Positions 1-9,100 of a stretch of 64,000 bases of DNA are shown one piece after another. The translations under genes and the position numbers were made by a program. Positions within the stretch are counted from its first letter, which is position 1, and the number at the start of each line of letters is the position of its first letter. The stretch comes from Terrimicrobium sacchariphilum. GTDB taxonomy: Bacteria; Verrucomicrobiota; Verrucomicrobiia; Chthoniobacterales; Terrimicrobiaceae. The stretch is from positions 2,852,001 through 2,916,000 of the forward strand of contig NZ_BDCO01000002.1 of assembly GCF_001613545.1 (NCBI RefSeq), in the 5' to 3' direction. The notes under the pieces were generated by a model. It did not search any database. It was not told the DNA's origin and saw only the letters and a program-made list of their open reading frames with translations.

Positions 1-46
1 CGAGGACAGCTTTGGGAGAGACAATGGCAGTGGGATGAATCTTCAT
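1..46 (-). CDS. lpxA: LpxA-like UDP-N-acetylglucosamine acyltransferase, N-terminus only
   Basis: Only the first 15 codons lie in the window. They read MKIHPTAIVSPKAVL, the typical opening of LpxA, which acylates UDP-GlcNAc in the first step of lipid A synthesis and folds as a left-handed beta-helix of hexapeptide repeats. The start codon overlaps the radC stop as ATGA, so the gene is probably translationally coupled to radC. Other hexapeptide acyltransferases such as LpxD open in a similar way, so the exact paralogue is inferred. It fits the lipid A-bearing envelope implied by LptE elsewhere in the window. Confidence 0.68.
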   Translation of the reverse strand, partial: MKIHPTAIVSPKAVL

Positions 47-732
47 AGGAGACCGGAATCGCGAAAACTGAAATAGGGTGAGCGGCCGCCATCGGACGTG
101 CCGCAAATGACATGGTCGAGGAGCGTGATCTGCATGATCCGCGATGCCTCGGCGAGCTGGACGGTAAGGCGGCGGTCCGCCTGACTGGGCGACGGATCGC
201 CCGAGGGGTGATTGTGCACCAGCACCACCGCGTAGGCCGAGTGCAGCAGCGCGGGGCGAAGGATTTCGCGCGGATGCGCCACGCTTTCATTGATGGACCC
301 GAGCGAGATGTCCTCCACGCGGATGAGGCGCAGCTTCGTGTCGAGCAGGATGACCTTCACCGTCTCGCGATTCATCGCCTGGAGATCGGCCCCGACGTAG
401 GAAAAGATGGCTTCCGCGCTGTCGAGGACCGGGCGCTCGATGCCGCCGCGGGCGAGGCGCTTGCCGAGTTCAAAGGCGGCGGCGAGCTCCGCAGCCTTGG
501 CCGGGCCGACGCCGCAGGTGCCGCGCGAGAGTTCCGATGCGGTCGAGCGGGAAAGCCCGATCAAGCCGCCCTTTTGCTGGAGCAGGTCGGCGGCGACGCT
601 GATGGCGCTCTTGCCGCGAATGCCCGTGCGTAGAAAGATTGCGAGCAGTTCGGCATCGGTGAGAGATCCCGCGCCGCGCTCGGTGAGTTTCTCACGAGGG
701 CGGTCGGATTTCGGGATCTCCCGGATGCGCAT
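43..732 (-). CDS. radC: RadC family protein (JAB/MPN domain)
   Basis: The 229-residue protein has the normal RadC length. It has an N-terminal UPF0758/helix-hairpin-helix part (GVGPAKAAEL near residues 75-84) and a C-terminal JAB1/MPN metalloprotease-like domain with HNHPSGDPSPSQAD at residues 173-186, which carries the zinc ligands. RadC was once linked to DNA repair, but its molecular role is unsettled. The gene follows the polyprenyl synthase by 7 bases, so co-transcription is likely. Confidence 0.95.
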   Translation of the reverse strand: MRIREIPKSDRPREKLTERGAGSLTDAELLAIFLRTGIRGKSAISVAADLLQQKGGLIGLSRSTASELSRGTCGVGPAKAAELAAAFELGKRLARGGIERPVLDSAEAIFSYVGADLQAMNRETVKVILLDTKLRLIRVEDISLGSINESVAHPREILRPALLHSAYAVVLVHNHPSGDPSPSQADRRLTVQLAEASRIMQITLLDHVICGTSDGGRSPYFSFRDSGLL

Positions 733-739
733 TGCCGGG

Positions 740-1804
740 TCAGGCGAGAAGGGCCTTGATCAACACGCCGACGTGGTTGGCGATGGCCTGCAGCCCCTCG
801 ACGTAACGATTCGACGGGATGGAGGCGAGTTCCTGCGAGGCTTCAGCGATGAGCTTCTCGGCCACCTGCGCGGCGGCAGTCACAGAGCCGCTCTGTCGGA
901 TCATCTCGCGGAGTTCCGCCTCGCCGCCCTCTTCGCCGCTGACGAGCAGGGCGCGGAGGCGTTCGAGATCGGCACCCTCCGGCCCCTGCAGCATGAGCAG
1001 GATCGGCAGGGTGAACTTGCCCTTGCGGATGTCCGTCCCGAGCGTCTTGCCAAACTCCTCCTCCGTACCGGCGAGGTCGAGGCAGTCGTCGTAGATTTGA
1101 TAGGCGACGCCGATCTTTGAGCCAAAGGCCTTGAGCGCATCGATGACCTTCCGGTCGGCCTTGCTGATATAGGCTCCGAGTTCGCAGGCCACGGCAAAGA
1201 GCGCCGCCGTCTTCATCTCGATGACGCGGTAGTATTCCGCCGTGCTCAGATTCAGGTCATAGCGACGCTGGGTCTGGATGATCTCGCCCGAGCAGACCTC
1301 GGCGGAGGCATCGGCGATGCGCAGGCAGATGGTCGGGTCGCCATAGGCGGCTGCGAGCCGGAGCGCGTGGGCAAAGAGACAATCGCCGAGCAGCACGCTG
1401 AGCGAGTTGCCCCACTTCGCGTTGGCCGTGGGCTGGTCGCGGCGGATATCCGCGCCGTCCATGATGTCGTCGTGCACCAGCGTGGCGACATGGATCAACT
1501 CCACCACCACCGCGAGGTCGACATGCCCGGAGGTGATCTCCCCGGAGGCTCCGCCCGCCAGCAGCGCGAGGACCGGACGCAGGCGCTTGCCGCCCTTGTT
1601 GCTCACATAGGAGACATACCCTTCTATGGCCGGGTCAAATTCCAGCGCCTGGGCGCGGATTCGCTCCTCGACCGAGATCAGATGCGGATTGATCAGCTCG
1701 AGCGCGTCGGCAAAACGCGCCAGCCCGGGAACAGCCTTGGCCACCTCATGCACAAACGAGGACGGGGACTGGTCGACGGAGGTATCCTTATCGGTTGGTT
1801 TCAC
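740..1804 (-). CDS. ispB: Polyprenyl diphosphate synthase (trans-isoprenyl, IspB type)
   Basis: This trans-prenyltransferase condenses isopentenyl diphosphate onto an allylic primer to make a long isoprenoid chain, probably the quinone side chain. The GGKRLRP substrate-binding motif is at residues 71-77. The first Asp-rich motif DDIMD is at 112-116 and the second, DDCLD, at 239-243. At 354 residues it is slightly longer than typical because of a polar N-terminal extension. Its start overlaps the stop of the upstream SDR gene by 4 bases (ATGA). Chain length cannot be read from the sequence. It could equally be called octaprenyl or heptaprenyl diphosphate synthase. Confidence 0.93.
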   Translation of the reverse strand: MKPTDKDTSVDQSPSSFVHEVAKAVPGLARFADALELINPHLISVEERIRAQALEFDPAIEGYVSYVSNKGGKRLRPVLALLAGGASGEITSGHVDLAVVVELIHVATLVHDDIMDGADIRRDQPTANAKWGNSLSVLLGDCLFAHALRLAAAYGDPTICLRIADASAEVCSGEIIQTQRRYDLNLSTAEYYRVIEMKTAALFAVACELGAYISKADRKVIDALKAFGSKIGVAYQIYDDCLDLAGTEEEFGKTLGTDIRKGKFTLPILLMLQGPEGADLERLRALLVSGEEGGEAELREMIRQSGSVTAAAQVAEKLIAEASQELASIPSNRYVEGLQAIANHVGVLIKALLA

Positions 1805-2607
1805 AGCTTTTTGGAAAAGAGACGAAGAATTTCACGTGTGACGAAGAACGGAACCACGAGGGCCACGCCGACCGAGACGGCCAGCAGCAACCCCGGCACC
1901 ACGCGGGCGCGATCCCTGGCGACCGCATCCAGTCCGGTACGGACGGCTACGGCGGGAGTCACGACCACGGGACCCATGGTTTCGTAATGAGCCGTGGCAT
2001 CCTCGCCCCGGCGTGCGACGTCAAAGAATTCAGTGGGCACCGGACCCGGGCACAGCGCGGTCACGGTGATGCCCTTCGGGCGCAGCTCTATGGCGAGCGC
2101 CTCGGTGAGGCTGGTCACGTAGGCCTTGGTGGCTGAGTAGACCGCCATGTTGGGCAGCGGGAAAAAGCTCGCCACGGAGCTCACGTTGAGAATCGCCGCC
2201 CGGCCCGAGCGCAGCATCGAGGGCAGGAGCAGATGCGTAAGGTGCGTGAGAGCGCCGATATTCACGTCGATCATGGCGCGCACCCTCCCCCAGTCGGAGG
2301 AATCAAAATGTCCATGGTCGCCCAAGCCCGCATTGTTGATCAGAAAGTCGATGCCGATCGCGCGCTCCCCCAGCCATCCGGCCAGGCGGGTGCGTTGCTC
2401 CTCGACCGCAAGATCCGCGCCATAAATCTCCACCTGCAGCGAGGGCTGAAGCTCGAGCAGTTCCTCACGGAGGGCTTCCAGGCGATCTTCCCGGCGGGCC
2501 ACCAGCACGAGTCCCCGTGCCACCGGCGCAAGCTGCCGGGCAAATTCGGCTCCCAACCCGGACGATGCTCCGGTAATCAGTGCGGTACAGCCCTCGTAAA
2601 ACTTCAT
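1801..2607 (-). CDS. Short-chain dehydrogenase/reductase
   Basis: This is a classical SDR oxidoreductase of 268 residues. The NAD(P)-binding motif TGASSGLG is at residues 12-19 and NNAG at 91-94. Ser143 or Ser144 with Tyr157 and Lys161 supplies the catalytic residues (YSATK). The last 40 residues are hydrophobic and end in a basic tail (RLFSKKL), which suggests membrane association. I chose the ATG with AAAGG just upstream; an in-frame GTG four codons earlier is possible. The substrate is unknown. The gene is coupled to the downstream prenyl synthase. Confidence 0.9.
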   Translation of the reverse strand: MKFYEGCTALITGASSGLGAEFARQLAPVARGLVLVARREDRLEALREELLELQPSLQVEIYGADLAVEEQRTRLAGWLGERAIGIDFLINNAGLGDHGHFDSSDWGRVRAMIDVNIGALTHLTHLLLPSMLRSGRAAILNVSSVASFFPLPNMAVYSATKAYVTSLTEALAIELRPKGITVTALCPGPVPTEFFDVARRGEDATAHYETMGPVVVTPAVAVRTGLDAVARDRARVVPGLLLAVSVGVALVVPFFVTREILRLFSKKL

Positions 2608-2624
2608 AATCCTTTCCACCTTCG

Positions 2625-2978
2625 ATGATTGTCCAAAACCTATCCAGCCAAAAACCGTTTACGACCAAGGACGGCTCGCAGATTCGTAGTATTCTCGATC
2701 GCACCAACGCTCCCGTGGCCAACCAAAGTCTCGCAGAGGCTTCGGTGCCAGCGGGTTGCGTGACACAACGTCACTACCACAAGCTGAGTGAGGAGTTCTA
2801 TTTTATCCTCGAGGGCGAAGGCGAGATGGGACTCGGCGAGGAGACCCGGCAGGTCGGTCCGGGTGATGCGATCCTGATTCCGCCCGGTCAGTTCCATGAC
2901 ATTCGCGCGACCACGACGCTGCGGTTTCTTTGCTGTTGCGCTCCGCCGTATTCCCACGAGGACACCTATTTCGAGTAA
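2625..2978 (+). CDS. Cupin domain protein
   Basis: A single-domain cupin of 117 residues. The first metal-binding motif is represented by QRHYHKLSEEFYFILEGEGE and the second by PPGQFHDI, which together supply His and Glu ligands of the double-stranded beta-helix. It is divergent from the SDR gene, with only 17 bases between the two start codons, so their promoters must lie inside the neighbouring coding sequences. A Cys-rich stretch (FLCCCAPP) sits near the C-terminus. The substrate is unknown; such small cupins often bind sugars or small acids. Confidence 0.85.
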   Translation: MIVQNLSSQKPFTTKDGSQIRSILDRTNAPVANQSLAEASVPAGCVTQRHYHKLSEEFYFILEGEGEMGLGEETRQVGPGDAILIPPGQFHDIRATTTLRFLCCCAPPYSHEDTYFE

Positions 2979-2984
2979 CCGAGC

Positions 2985-4886
2985 CTAGTTCGACTCGTCA
3001 ACGGTCGGGGTGGCAGGTTCGTCGCTCGAGCCGGACTTATCCTTCTGCGACTCCGCCTGCTCGGCGTCCTTGCCCTCGGTCTTGAGCTTGAGGATGCGGC
3101 GAAACGCCTTGCCGATCATGGGCGCAGCATGCGAACCGCCGTGCACCGTGTTATCATTGGGTTCGCCCTCATAGACTGCGGCAAAGGCATACTGCGGTTT
3201 GTCGACTGGCAGGAAGCCGGTGAACCACGCCGCCGTACGCTGCTTGTTGGTCGGGCCCCACTGGGCCGTTCCGGTCTTGCCCGCGACTGTCGTACCTTTC
3301 ACCTGGGCGGAATGCGCGGTGCCCTGTCCATCGTACACGACGTCCTTGAGCGCCTCGCGAAGCGTCTTGTCGACCATCGGAGAGACCGGGATGGTTTCAC
3401 GCAGACGATCCGGGTAGGCCGCGACCACCTTGTTGTCGATGCTCTGAATTTGGGAGACCAGACGGGTGATGTGAAACTGTCCGCTTGAGGCGATCACACC
3501 CATGGCCTGCGCCATTTGCACCGGCGAGATCAGGATGTCGCCCTGCCCGATCGCCATGTTGGCGAGGTCACCTTTCTTGATCTCACGACGATGCACGCGG
3601 AGCATGTAGTCATCCGTGGGAATGTTACCCTCCTGCTCGGCGCGCAGCGGGATGCCTGTGCGTCGCCCGAGGCCGAGCTTGTGAGCATAGTCGATGAGCG
3701 AAGGCGCCCCGAGCTTGATGCCAACCTGGTAGAACCACGTGTTGCAGGATTGTGTAAGGGCCTCGACGAAGTTCAGGTTGCCCGAGCCGGTCTTTTTCCA
3801 GTTCTTGAAGGTATGGTCGCCGACCGTGAAGGCGGTCGGGCAGTCAAACTGACTCTTCGGCGTGATCGTGTTCGTCTCCAGAGCGGCAAATCCGACGAAG
3901 GTCTTGAAGGTCGACCCCGGAGGATACGCCGCCCGGTAGGCGCGCGGAATCAGAGGGTTGGCCTCGTCATTATTGTAACGGTCGAAGACATCGCGGCGCA
4001 CGATCGGCACGAATTCGTTCGGGTTGAATCCCGGTTGTGATGCCATGGCGAGGATTTCGCCGGTGTTCGGATCGATAATGACCATGGCGCCACGCTTGCA
4101 ACTCGCGGCGAGCACCTCTTCGCAGATCCGCTGCATGTCGATATCGAGCGTGGTAACGACGTTGTAACCCGGTACCGGCGGCTTCGCGATGCGCTCGGAG
4201 GTCTTGTTGCCATTCGCGTCGTAGGTGACGTAGAGCTGGCCGACCTGCCCTCGCAGTTCGTTGTCAAACATCTGCTCCAGGCCCTCGCGGCCTTCACTCT
4301 CGGAGAAAATCAGATCGCCGTTTTCGATCGGGCGCGTCGAGAGAGGAGCCTCCCGCCCTGTATACCCGACAATGTGGCCAGCAAGTGATCCCTGCGGGTA
4401 GGTACGTACATAGGTCTGGCGCAGGATCAGGTTGGGCGTGAGTCCTCGCTGGACGACTCCCAGCTCCTGCGGGGAAAGATCCTCGACGATGTCCATCGGG
4501 AGCACGCCGCGGTTCTTGTAGTGATTCAGTATGGCCTCGTCCGACACCTGGATGTCACGCCCGAGGAGCCCCTTGGCCAGCGTGATCTGCTGGCGGGCAA
4601 AGGCGAGGATGCGGTTGTCCGTCCAGTCGAGCGGAGCAGGAAAGCTGACGGCAAGGTTGTAGCTGAGCCGCGTCTGGGCGAGCGGCTTGCCATTGCGATC
4701 CACGATCTGCCCGCGGGGTGCGGGGATACCGAGTACAAACGTGCGCGCCTGCTTCTGGGTTTCCCAGGTCGGCTTGGGATTTTCAACCGACCCCGTGTTG
4801 TCGATGACCGGGGCGGCCACCTCCTGGGCGATCGCGGATGATGCCAAAACGGCGGCCGTAAAAACGACCGCCGCAAGATTCAGCAC
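2985..4886 (-). CDS. mrdA: Penicillin-binding protein 2-like transpeptidase
   Basis: A class B PBP that cross-links peptidoglycan in the periplasm. With the chosen GTG start it has 633 residues, the usual PBP2 length. It has a hydrophobic N-terminus (6-20), a PBP dimerisation region (about 55-235) and a transpeptidase domain carrying Ser325-T-F-K, Ser380-C-N and Lys537-T-G. The GTG lies 13 bases after the infB stop and has no clear Shine-Dalgarno. A TTG at 4925, inside infB, would add a basic segment typical of a signal anchor and is a real alternative. With the GTG start the N-terminus ends SAIA|QE and resembles a cleavable signal peptide. Linkage to nusA-infB is unusual. Confidence 0.92.
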   Translation of the reverse strand: MLNLAAVVFTAAVLASSAIAQEVAAPVIDNTGSVENPKPTWETQKQARTFVLGIPAPRGQIVDRNGKPLAQTRLSYNLAVSFPAPLDWTDNRILAFARQQITLAKGLLGRDIQVSDEAILNHYKNRGVLPMDIVEDLSPQELGVVQRGLTPNLILRQTYVRTYPQGSLAGHIVGYTGREAPLSTRPIENGDLIFSESEGREGLEQMFDNELRGQVGQLYVTYDANGNKTSERIAKPPVPGYNVVTTLDIDMQRICEEVLAASCKRGAMVIIDPNTGEILAMASQPGFNPNEFVPIVRRDVFDRYNNDEANPLIPRAYRAAYPPGSTFKTFVGFAALETNTITPKSQFDCPTAFTVGDHTFKNWKKTGSGNLNFVEALTQSCNTWFYQVGIKLGAPSLIDYAHKLGLGRRTGIPLRAEQEGNIPTDDYMLRVHRREIKKGDLANMAIGQGDILISPVQMAQAMGVIASSGQFHITRLVSQIQSIDNKVVAAYPDRLRETIPVSPMVDKTLREALKDVVYDGQGTAHSAQVKGTTVAGKTGTAQWGPTNKQRTAAWFTGFLPVDKPQYAFAAVYEGEPNDNTVHGGSHAAPMIGKAFRRILKLKTEGKDAEQAESQKDKSGSSDEPATPTVDESN

Positions 4887-4899
4887 GTTGGAGCGCCGA

Positions 4900-7029
4900 T
4901 CAGAGCTGCTGAGCGACTTTCTCAAGGGTGTAACACTCGATGATGTCCTCGGGCAGGTACTCGGTGAAATCACCGAGACGGATGCCGCACTCGAGACCCG
5001 CACGCACTTCCTTGACCTCGTCCTGGAAGCGTCGCAGCGTCGCCATGCCACCGTCGTAGATCGGCTGGCGCTTGCGCAGCACGCGGGCGCGTGCCGTGCG
5101 AGCGATACGACCATCCGTGACGTAGCAACCCGCGACCTTGCCCTTGGTGAGATCGAACACCTGGCGCACCTCGGCGTGACCGATGACGGTCTCGCGAAGC
5201 TCCGGAGCCAGCATGCCAGCCATGGCTTCCTTCACCTGGTCGATCAACTCGTAGATGATACTGTAGAGCTTGATCTGGACACCTTCGCGCTTCGACACCG
5301 TGGAGGCGTTGTTCTCCACCTTCACGCTAAAGCCGATGATGACGGCATCCGAGGCACTGGCCAGGAGCACGTCGGATTCCGTGACCGGACCGACTGCCGA
5401 GTGAATGATGTCGAGGGTGATCTTCGCTTGCGGGATGTCCTTGAGAGCCCCGACGAGAGCCTCCAGCGAACCCTGCACGTCGCCCTTGAGGACGATGCGG
5501 AGCGTGGGTTTCTGGCCCTCGGCGATGTTTGCAAAAAGGTTTTCCAGCGTCGTGCGCTGAGGTGCTGCGAGCTTGTTTTGACGGATGCCGAGGAGACGCT
5601 CTTCGCTCAGGGCGCGAGCTGCTCGCTCATCGTCCATGACTACGAGTTCGTCACCAGCATTGGGCAGACCGCTCAGGCCGAGCACCTTCACCGGCATGGC
5701 GGGGCCAGCCGATTTGATGGGCTTGCCGAGATCGTTGATGAGCTGCTTGATCTTGCCCCAGTAGTTGCCGCAGATGAAGGTGTCGCCCACGTGGAGCGTA
5801 CCCATGCGGACGATGACCGTGGCCGTCGGGCCGCGTCCCTGCTCGAGCTGTGCCTCGATGACGTTGCATCGGGCGAGCGCCTTGGGATCGGCCTTGAGCT
5901 CCAGCACTTCCGCCTGGAGGTTGATCATTTCCAGCAGGTCGTCGATGCCCGTGCCCTTGGTCGCGCTGACCGGCACGCAAATGATTTCGCCGCCCCAGTC
6001 TTCCGGCGTGAGTCCCTGCTCCTGGAGCTGGGTCTTCACTCGGTCGGGATTCGCAGCCGCGAGATCCATCTTGTTGATGGCTACCATGATCTGGACCTTG
6101 GCCGCCTTGGCGTGACTGATGGCCTCGATCGTCTGCGGCATGAGACCGTCATCCGCCGCCACGACGATGACGACGATATCCGTCACGTTGGCTCCACGGG
6201 CCCGCATCGCGGTGAAGGCCGCGTGACCCGGAGTGTCGAGGAAGGTGATCTCCTGCCCGTTGCGCTCGACGCTGTACGCGCCGATGTGCTGGGTGATGCC
6301 ACCCGCCTCACCTGCTGCGACGCGAGCCTTGCGAATGGCGTCCAAAAGCGATGTCTTGCCGTGGTCGACGTGGCCCATGAAGGTCACGATCGGAGCGCGT
6401 GGCTTGAGCGCCTCCTCCTTCGGCTTCTCCGGCTCCTTGGGAGCCTCGACTTTCACCTCGACCTTGTGATGGCCCTTGGAGGTGTCCTTCTTCTCGCGCT
6501 CGAGGATGAAGCCATGCTTCTCACACAGCTTGGCCACCGTATCCAGCTCGAGAGTCTGGTTGATGTTGGCAAAAATCTGCAGCTCCATCAGGTCCTTGAT
6601 GACCTGGAAGGGCTTGATGTTGATCAGAGGAGCGAGGTCCTTCACGGCGATGGACGCCTTGAGATGGATCACGTTTTTCGGCGTCTCCTCGACGACTTCC
6701 TCGACCACCGGAGCTTCTTCAGCCACCGAGGCGGGAGCTTCCTCGGCAGCGGGCTCGGGCTCGACGGGAGCCGGAGCGGGTGCAGGCTCGTTACGGGCCT
6801 GGATTTTGGAAATGGGAGGAAGAATGCGGCGGATTCCGACGGAATCGTCGCGCTTTTTGACCTTCTTCTTCGGTTCCAGGAGGTCCACAGCCTCCTGCTT
6901 CACCACGGGCTCCTTGGGAGCCTCGACGGCGGGTTGATTGGATGCGGGCGCGCCAGCGCCTCCGGAGCGCTTAGTGGTCTTTCCGGCTTTGTCTTCGGGT
7001 TTCTTGGCGATCGATTTTGGTGTGGCCAT
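4900..7029 (-). CDS. infB: Translation initiation factor IF-2
   Basis: IF-2 is the GTPase that places fMet-tRNA on the 30S subunit and promotes subunit joining. The protein has 709 residues. A short, low-complexity Ala/Pro/Glu-rich N-terminal region (about 1-115) is followed by an IF2_N domain and the GTPase domain, with GHVDHGKT at 219-226, DTPGH at 265-269 and NKMD at 319-322. Domains II, III and the fMet-tRNA-binding C-terminal domain follow. It lies 28 bases after nusA, the common nusA-infB order. Downstream, instead of rbfA or truB, comes a PBP2 gene. Confidence 0.98.
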   Translation of the reverse strand: MATPKSIAKKPEDKAGKTTKRSGGAGAPASNQPAVEAPKEPVVKQEAVDLLEPKKKVKKRDDSVGIRRILPPISKIQARNEPAPAPAPVEPEPAAEEAPASVAEEAPVVEEVVEETPKNVIHLKASIAVKDLAPLINIKPFQVIKDLMELQIFANINQTLELDTVAKLCEKHGFILEREKKDTSKGHHKVEVKVEAPKEPEKPKEEALKPRAPIVTFMGHVDHGKTSLLDAIRKARVAAGEAGGITQHIGAYSVERNGQEITFLDTPGHAAFTAMRARGANVTDIVVIVVAADDGLMPQTIEAISHAKAAKVQIMVAINKMDLAAANPDRVKTQLQEQGLTPEDWGGEIICVPVSATKGTGIDDLLEMINLQAEVLELKADPKALARCNVIEAQLEQGRGPTATVIVRMGTLHVGDTFICGNYWGKIKQLINDLGKPIKSAGPAMPVKVLGLSGLPNAGDELVVMDDERAARALSEERLLGIRQNKLAAPQRTTLENLFANIAEGQKPTLRIVLKGDVQGSLEALVGALKDIPQAKITLDIIHSAVGPVTESDVLLASASDAVIIGFSVKVENNASTVSKREGVQIKLYSIIYELIDQVKEAMAGMLAPELRETVIGHAEVRQVFDLTKGKVAGCYVTDGRIARTARARVLRKRQPIYDGGMATLRRFQDEVKEVRAGLECGIRLGDFTEYLPEDIIECYTLEKVAQQL

Positions 7030-7057
7030 TAAAGGGAAAAATTATCGTTTTCATGGC

Positions 7058-8323
7058 CTAGGAAGCGGCCGGTGCATGCTCGGCGGCCGCTTTTGCCGCC
7101 TCGTAAATCTTCTGTCCCCGATCTGCATCGCAGCTGAGGAGTTCAGCGATGTCCGAGGCATCGCCCGTCAAGATAGCTTCGATGGAGTTCATTCCATTTT
7201 CGGCCAGGATACCAGCTTCTTCCTCGCTGATTCCCAAAGCCTCGGCCACGGAATGCGCGGCCTGGGCCTTCTGGCTGGCGAGCACTTGCTCAGCCGTCTT
7301 GTCTTCCTCGATGTCGACATTCCAGCCCGTGAGCTTGGAGGTCAGGCGGGCATTCTGCCCACGCTTGCCGATGGCGAGCGAAAGATCTTCGCGCCCGACC
7401 AGCACGCGGATGGTGTGCGTGTTTTCATCGAGCGAAATGTTGCGGATGTTGGCCGGCTTCAACGCGGCCGCGGCAAACTTGAGCGGATCCGGGTCCCAGC
7501 GGATGATGTCGACCTTTTCATTGTTCAACTCGCGCACGATGTTCTTCACGCGGGCGCCGCGCATTCCGACGCAGGCTCCCACGGGATCGACCTTGGCGTC
7601 GGCGCTGTGGACGGCGACTTTGGTGCGATATCCCGCCTCGCGGGCGATAACCTTGAGCTCGACCGTGCGGTCTGCGATTTCGCTGACCTCGATCTCAAAG
7701 AGTCGGCGAACGAAATTCGGATGGCTGCGGGAGAGAATGATCTCCGGGCCGCGGACACCATTCTGCACCTCGACGACGTAAGCGCGCACGCGGTCGCCGA
7801 TGCTGTACTCCTCCGTCACGACACGCTCGGAGGACGGCATGGTGCCTTCAAATTTACCGAGGTCGACGATGACATTCGACTTCTCGAAACGGCGGACGGT
7901 GCCGCTCACGATCTCACCGGCACGATCTTTGAACTCCTCATAGATCATGTCCTTCTCGATCTGGCGGATACGCTGGTTGATCGCCTGGCGTGCAGCCTGG
8001 GCGGCGATACGGCCAAAGTCACGGGGCGTGACCTCGACCTCGATCTCCTCACCGAGCTGGATGTCGGCTTTCAGCGCCTTCGCCTTGGAGTGCAGGATCT
8101 CGTCATGCGGGTTGCTCACCTTTTCGACAGCGATCAGCTTCGCCAGCGCACGGATCTCCCCGTTCTTGGGATTGATGTCGATACGCAGTTCCCGGGTTCC
8201 CGAGGTGAAGCTCTTCTTTGACGCCGCAAGGAGGGCGTTGGAAATCGCCTCGACGAGAACTTCGCGTTTGATGCTACGTTCCCGCTCGAGGTAATCAAGC
8301 ATGGCAATGAGTTCGGAATTCAT
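7058..8323 (-). CDS. nusA: Transcription termination/antitermination factor NusA
   Basis: NusA binds RNA polymerase and modulates pausing, termination and antitermination. The 421-residue protein shows the N-terminal RNAP-binding domain, an S1 domain (EIVSGTVRRFEKSNVIVDLG) and KH domains with GACVGMRGARVKNI and AIGKRGQNARL. A short C-terminal helical repeat ends in an Ala-rich tail. A tandem second acidic repeat as in E. coli is absent. rimP is not upstream; a HAD gene begins there on the other strand. The leader carries a promoter and a terminator-like hairpin, annotated separately. Confidence 0.97.
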   Translation of the reverse strand: MNSELIAMLDYLERERSIKREVLVEAISNALLAASKKSFTSGTRELRIDINPKNGEIRALAKLIAVEKVSNPHDEILHSKAKALKADIQLGEEIEVEVTPRDFGRIAAQAARQAINQRIRQIEKDMIYEEFKDRAGEIVSGTVRRFEKSNVIVDLGKFEGTMPSSERVVTEEYSIGDRVRAYVVEVQNGVRGPEIILSRSHPNFVRRLFEIEVSEIADRTVELKVIAREAGYRTKVAVHSADAKVDPVGACVGMRGARVKNIVRELNNEKVDIIRWDPDPLKFAAAALKPANIRNISLDENTHTIRVLVGREDLSLAIGKRGQNARLTSKLTGWNVDIEEDKTAEQVLASQKAQAAHSVAEALGISEEEAGILAENGMNSIEAILTGDASDIAELLSCDADRGQKIYEAAKAAAEHAPAAS

Positions 8324-8342
8324 ATGTCAGGACCCCGAGATG

Positions 8343-8367
8343 AAAAAAGCGGGACTGTGCCCCGCTT
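8343..8367 (-). terminator. Intrinsic-terminator-like hairpin in the nusA leader
   Basis: On the minus strand AAGCGGG, a 7-base loop and CCCGCTT form a perfect 7-bp stem. The final TT runs into four more T residues, the form of a rho-independent terminator. It lies 20 bases before the nusA start codon and about 16 bases after the start point predicted from the promoter at 8390-8418. No minus-strand gene ends upstream, so it most likely acts as a leader attenuator rather than ending another transcript. Confidence 0.55.
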
Positions 8368-8386
8368 GCCGCATCGTTGGGAATAG

Positions 8387-9100
8387 ATGAATATGATCGT
8401 CCGCTCGCGGAAGGTCAAGGGTCAACCCCGAGCCATTTTTTTCGATGCCGCCGGCACCCTGATCCGGCTCACTGCCCCAGTTGGAACCACTTACGCAGAA
8501 ATCGCACGGGACTTCGGAGCCAAGGCCGATCCCGTAAAGATGGAAGCCGCCTTTCGCCAGAGTTGGAAGGAGCAACCGGCTCGCGCAACGATTGCAGGCT
8601 CCCGCGAGGAGGATGACCGCCCGTGGTGGCGTGCGCTTGCGCTGGGGGCCTTGCACCGGGGATGCGATCCCCTCCCCGCCTCTTTTGATGAGGAGGGATG
8701 GTTCGATACCGTCTACCGGCGCTACGCCGAACCCTCGAGCTGGGAGCTTTTTCCCGAGGTTCTCGGCTGCCTGGAGGCCTTGTCGGTGCGGTTTCCTCTC
8801 GGCGTGATTTCCAATTTTGACCGCCGCCTCGAGACGATCCTCTCGGGCCATGGCGTCATGCCATACTTTCAGTCCATCACGATTTCCAGCGTCTGTGGCG
8901 CAGATAAACCAGCTGCCGCGATTTTTGAAACAGCCGTGGTTTCTCTCGGGCTGACTCCGGCGGATTGCCTGCACGTGGGCGACGATCCGGTGCGCGACAG
9001 GCGGGGCGCGGAGGCTGCCGGCATGAAATGCTTCCTCGTCGACCGCCCCAAGGTCACCCTGCTCGCCCTCACCGCCCGGTTGGGGAGTTTCCTATCCTAG
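8387..9100 (+). CDS. HAD-superfamily hydrolase, DxA variant
   Basis: A 237-residue HAD protein with an alpha-helical cap inserted after motif I (class C1). Motif I is FFDAAGTL, with the nucleophile Asp but Ala where phosphatases have the second Asp. Motif II is VISNFD, and motif III/IV is represented by GADKPAAAIF and HVGDDPVRDRRGAEAAGM. The DxA pattern occurs in phosphonatase and HDHD3-like proteins. The gene ends by overlapping the GT4 gene by 9 bases, tail to tail. A role as a sugar-phosphate phosphatase for the adjacent glycosyltransferase pair is possible but weakened by the missing Asp and opposite strand. Confidence 0.85.
   Translation: MNMIVRSRKVKGQPRAIFFDAAGTLIRLTAPVGTTYAEIARDFGAKADPVKMEAAFRQSWKEQPARATIAGSREEDDRPWWRALALGALHRGCDPLPASFDEEGWFDTVYRRYAEPSSWELFPEVLGCLEALSVRFPLGVISNFDRRLETILSGHGVMPYFQSITISSVCGADKPAAAIFETAVVSLGLTPADCLHVGDDPVRDRRGAEAAGMKCFLVDRPKVTLLALTARLGSFLS
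8390..8418 (-). promoter_or_regulatory. Predicted sigma-70-type promoter for nusA
   Basis: On the minus strand TTGACC is followed by a 17-base spacer and CATATT. This matches the -35 consensus at 5 of 6 positions and the -10 at 4 of 6. A second TTGACC lies 7 bases further upstream. The site is inside the first codons of the divergent HAD gene. The predicted start near 8383 would give a leader of about 60 bases carrying the hairpin at 8343-8367. Confidence 0.45.

Noticed and set aside
4687-7032. 781-codon open frame antisense to infB
   Set aside because: It follows from the high GC of the opposite strand; infB is certain in the other frame and the antisense protein has repetitive low-complexity composition.
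6938-8221. 427-codon open frame antisense to nusA
   Set aside because: Same explanation; NusA S1 and KH motifs are clear on the minus strand.
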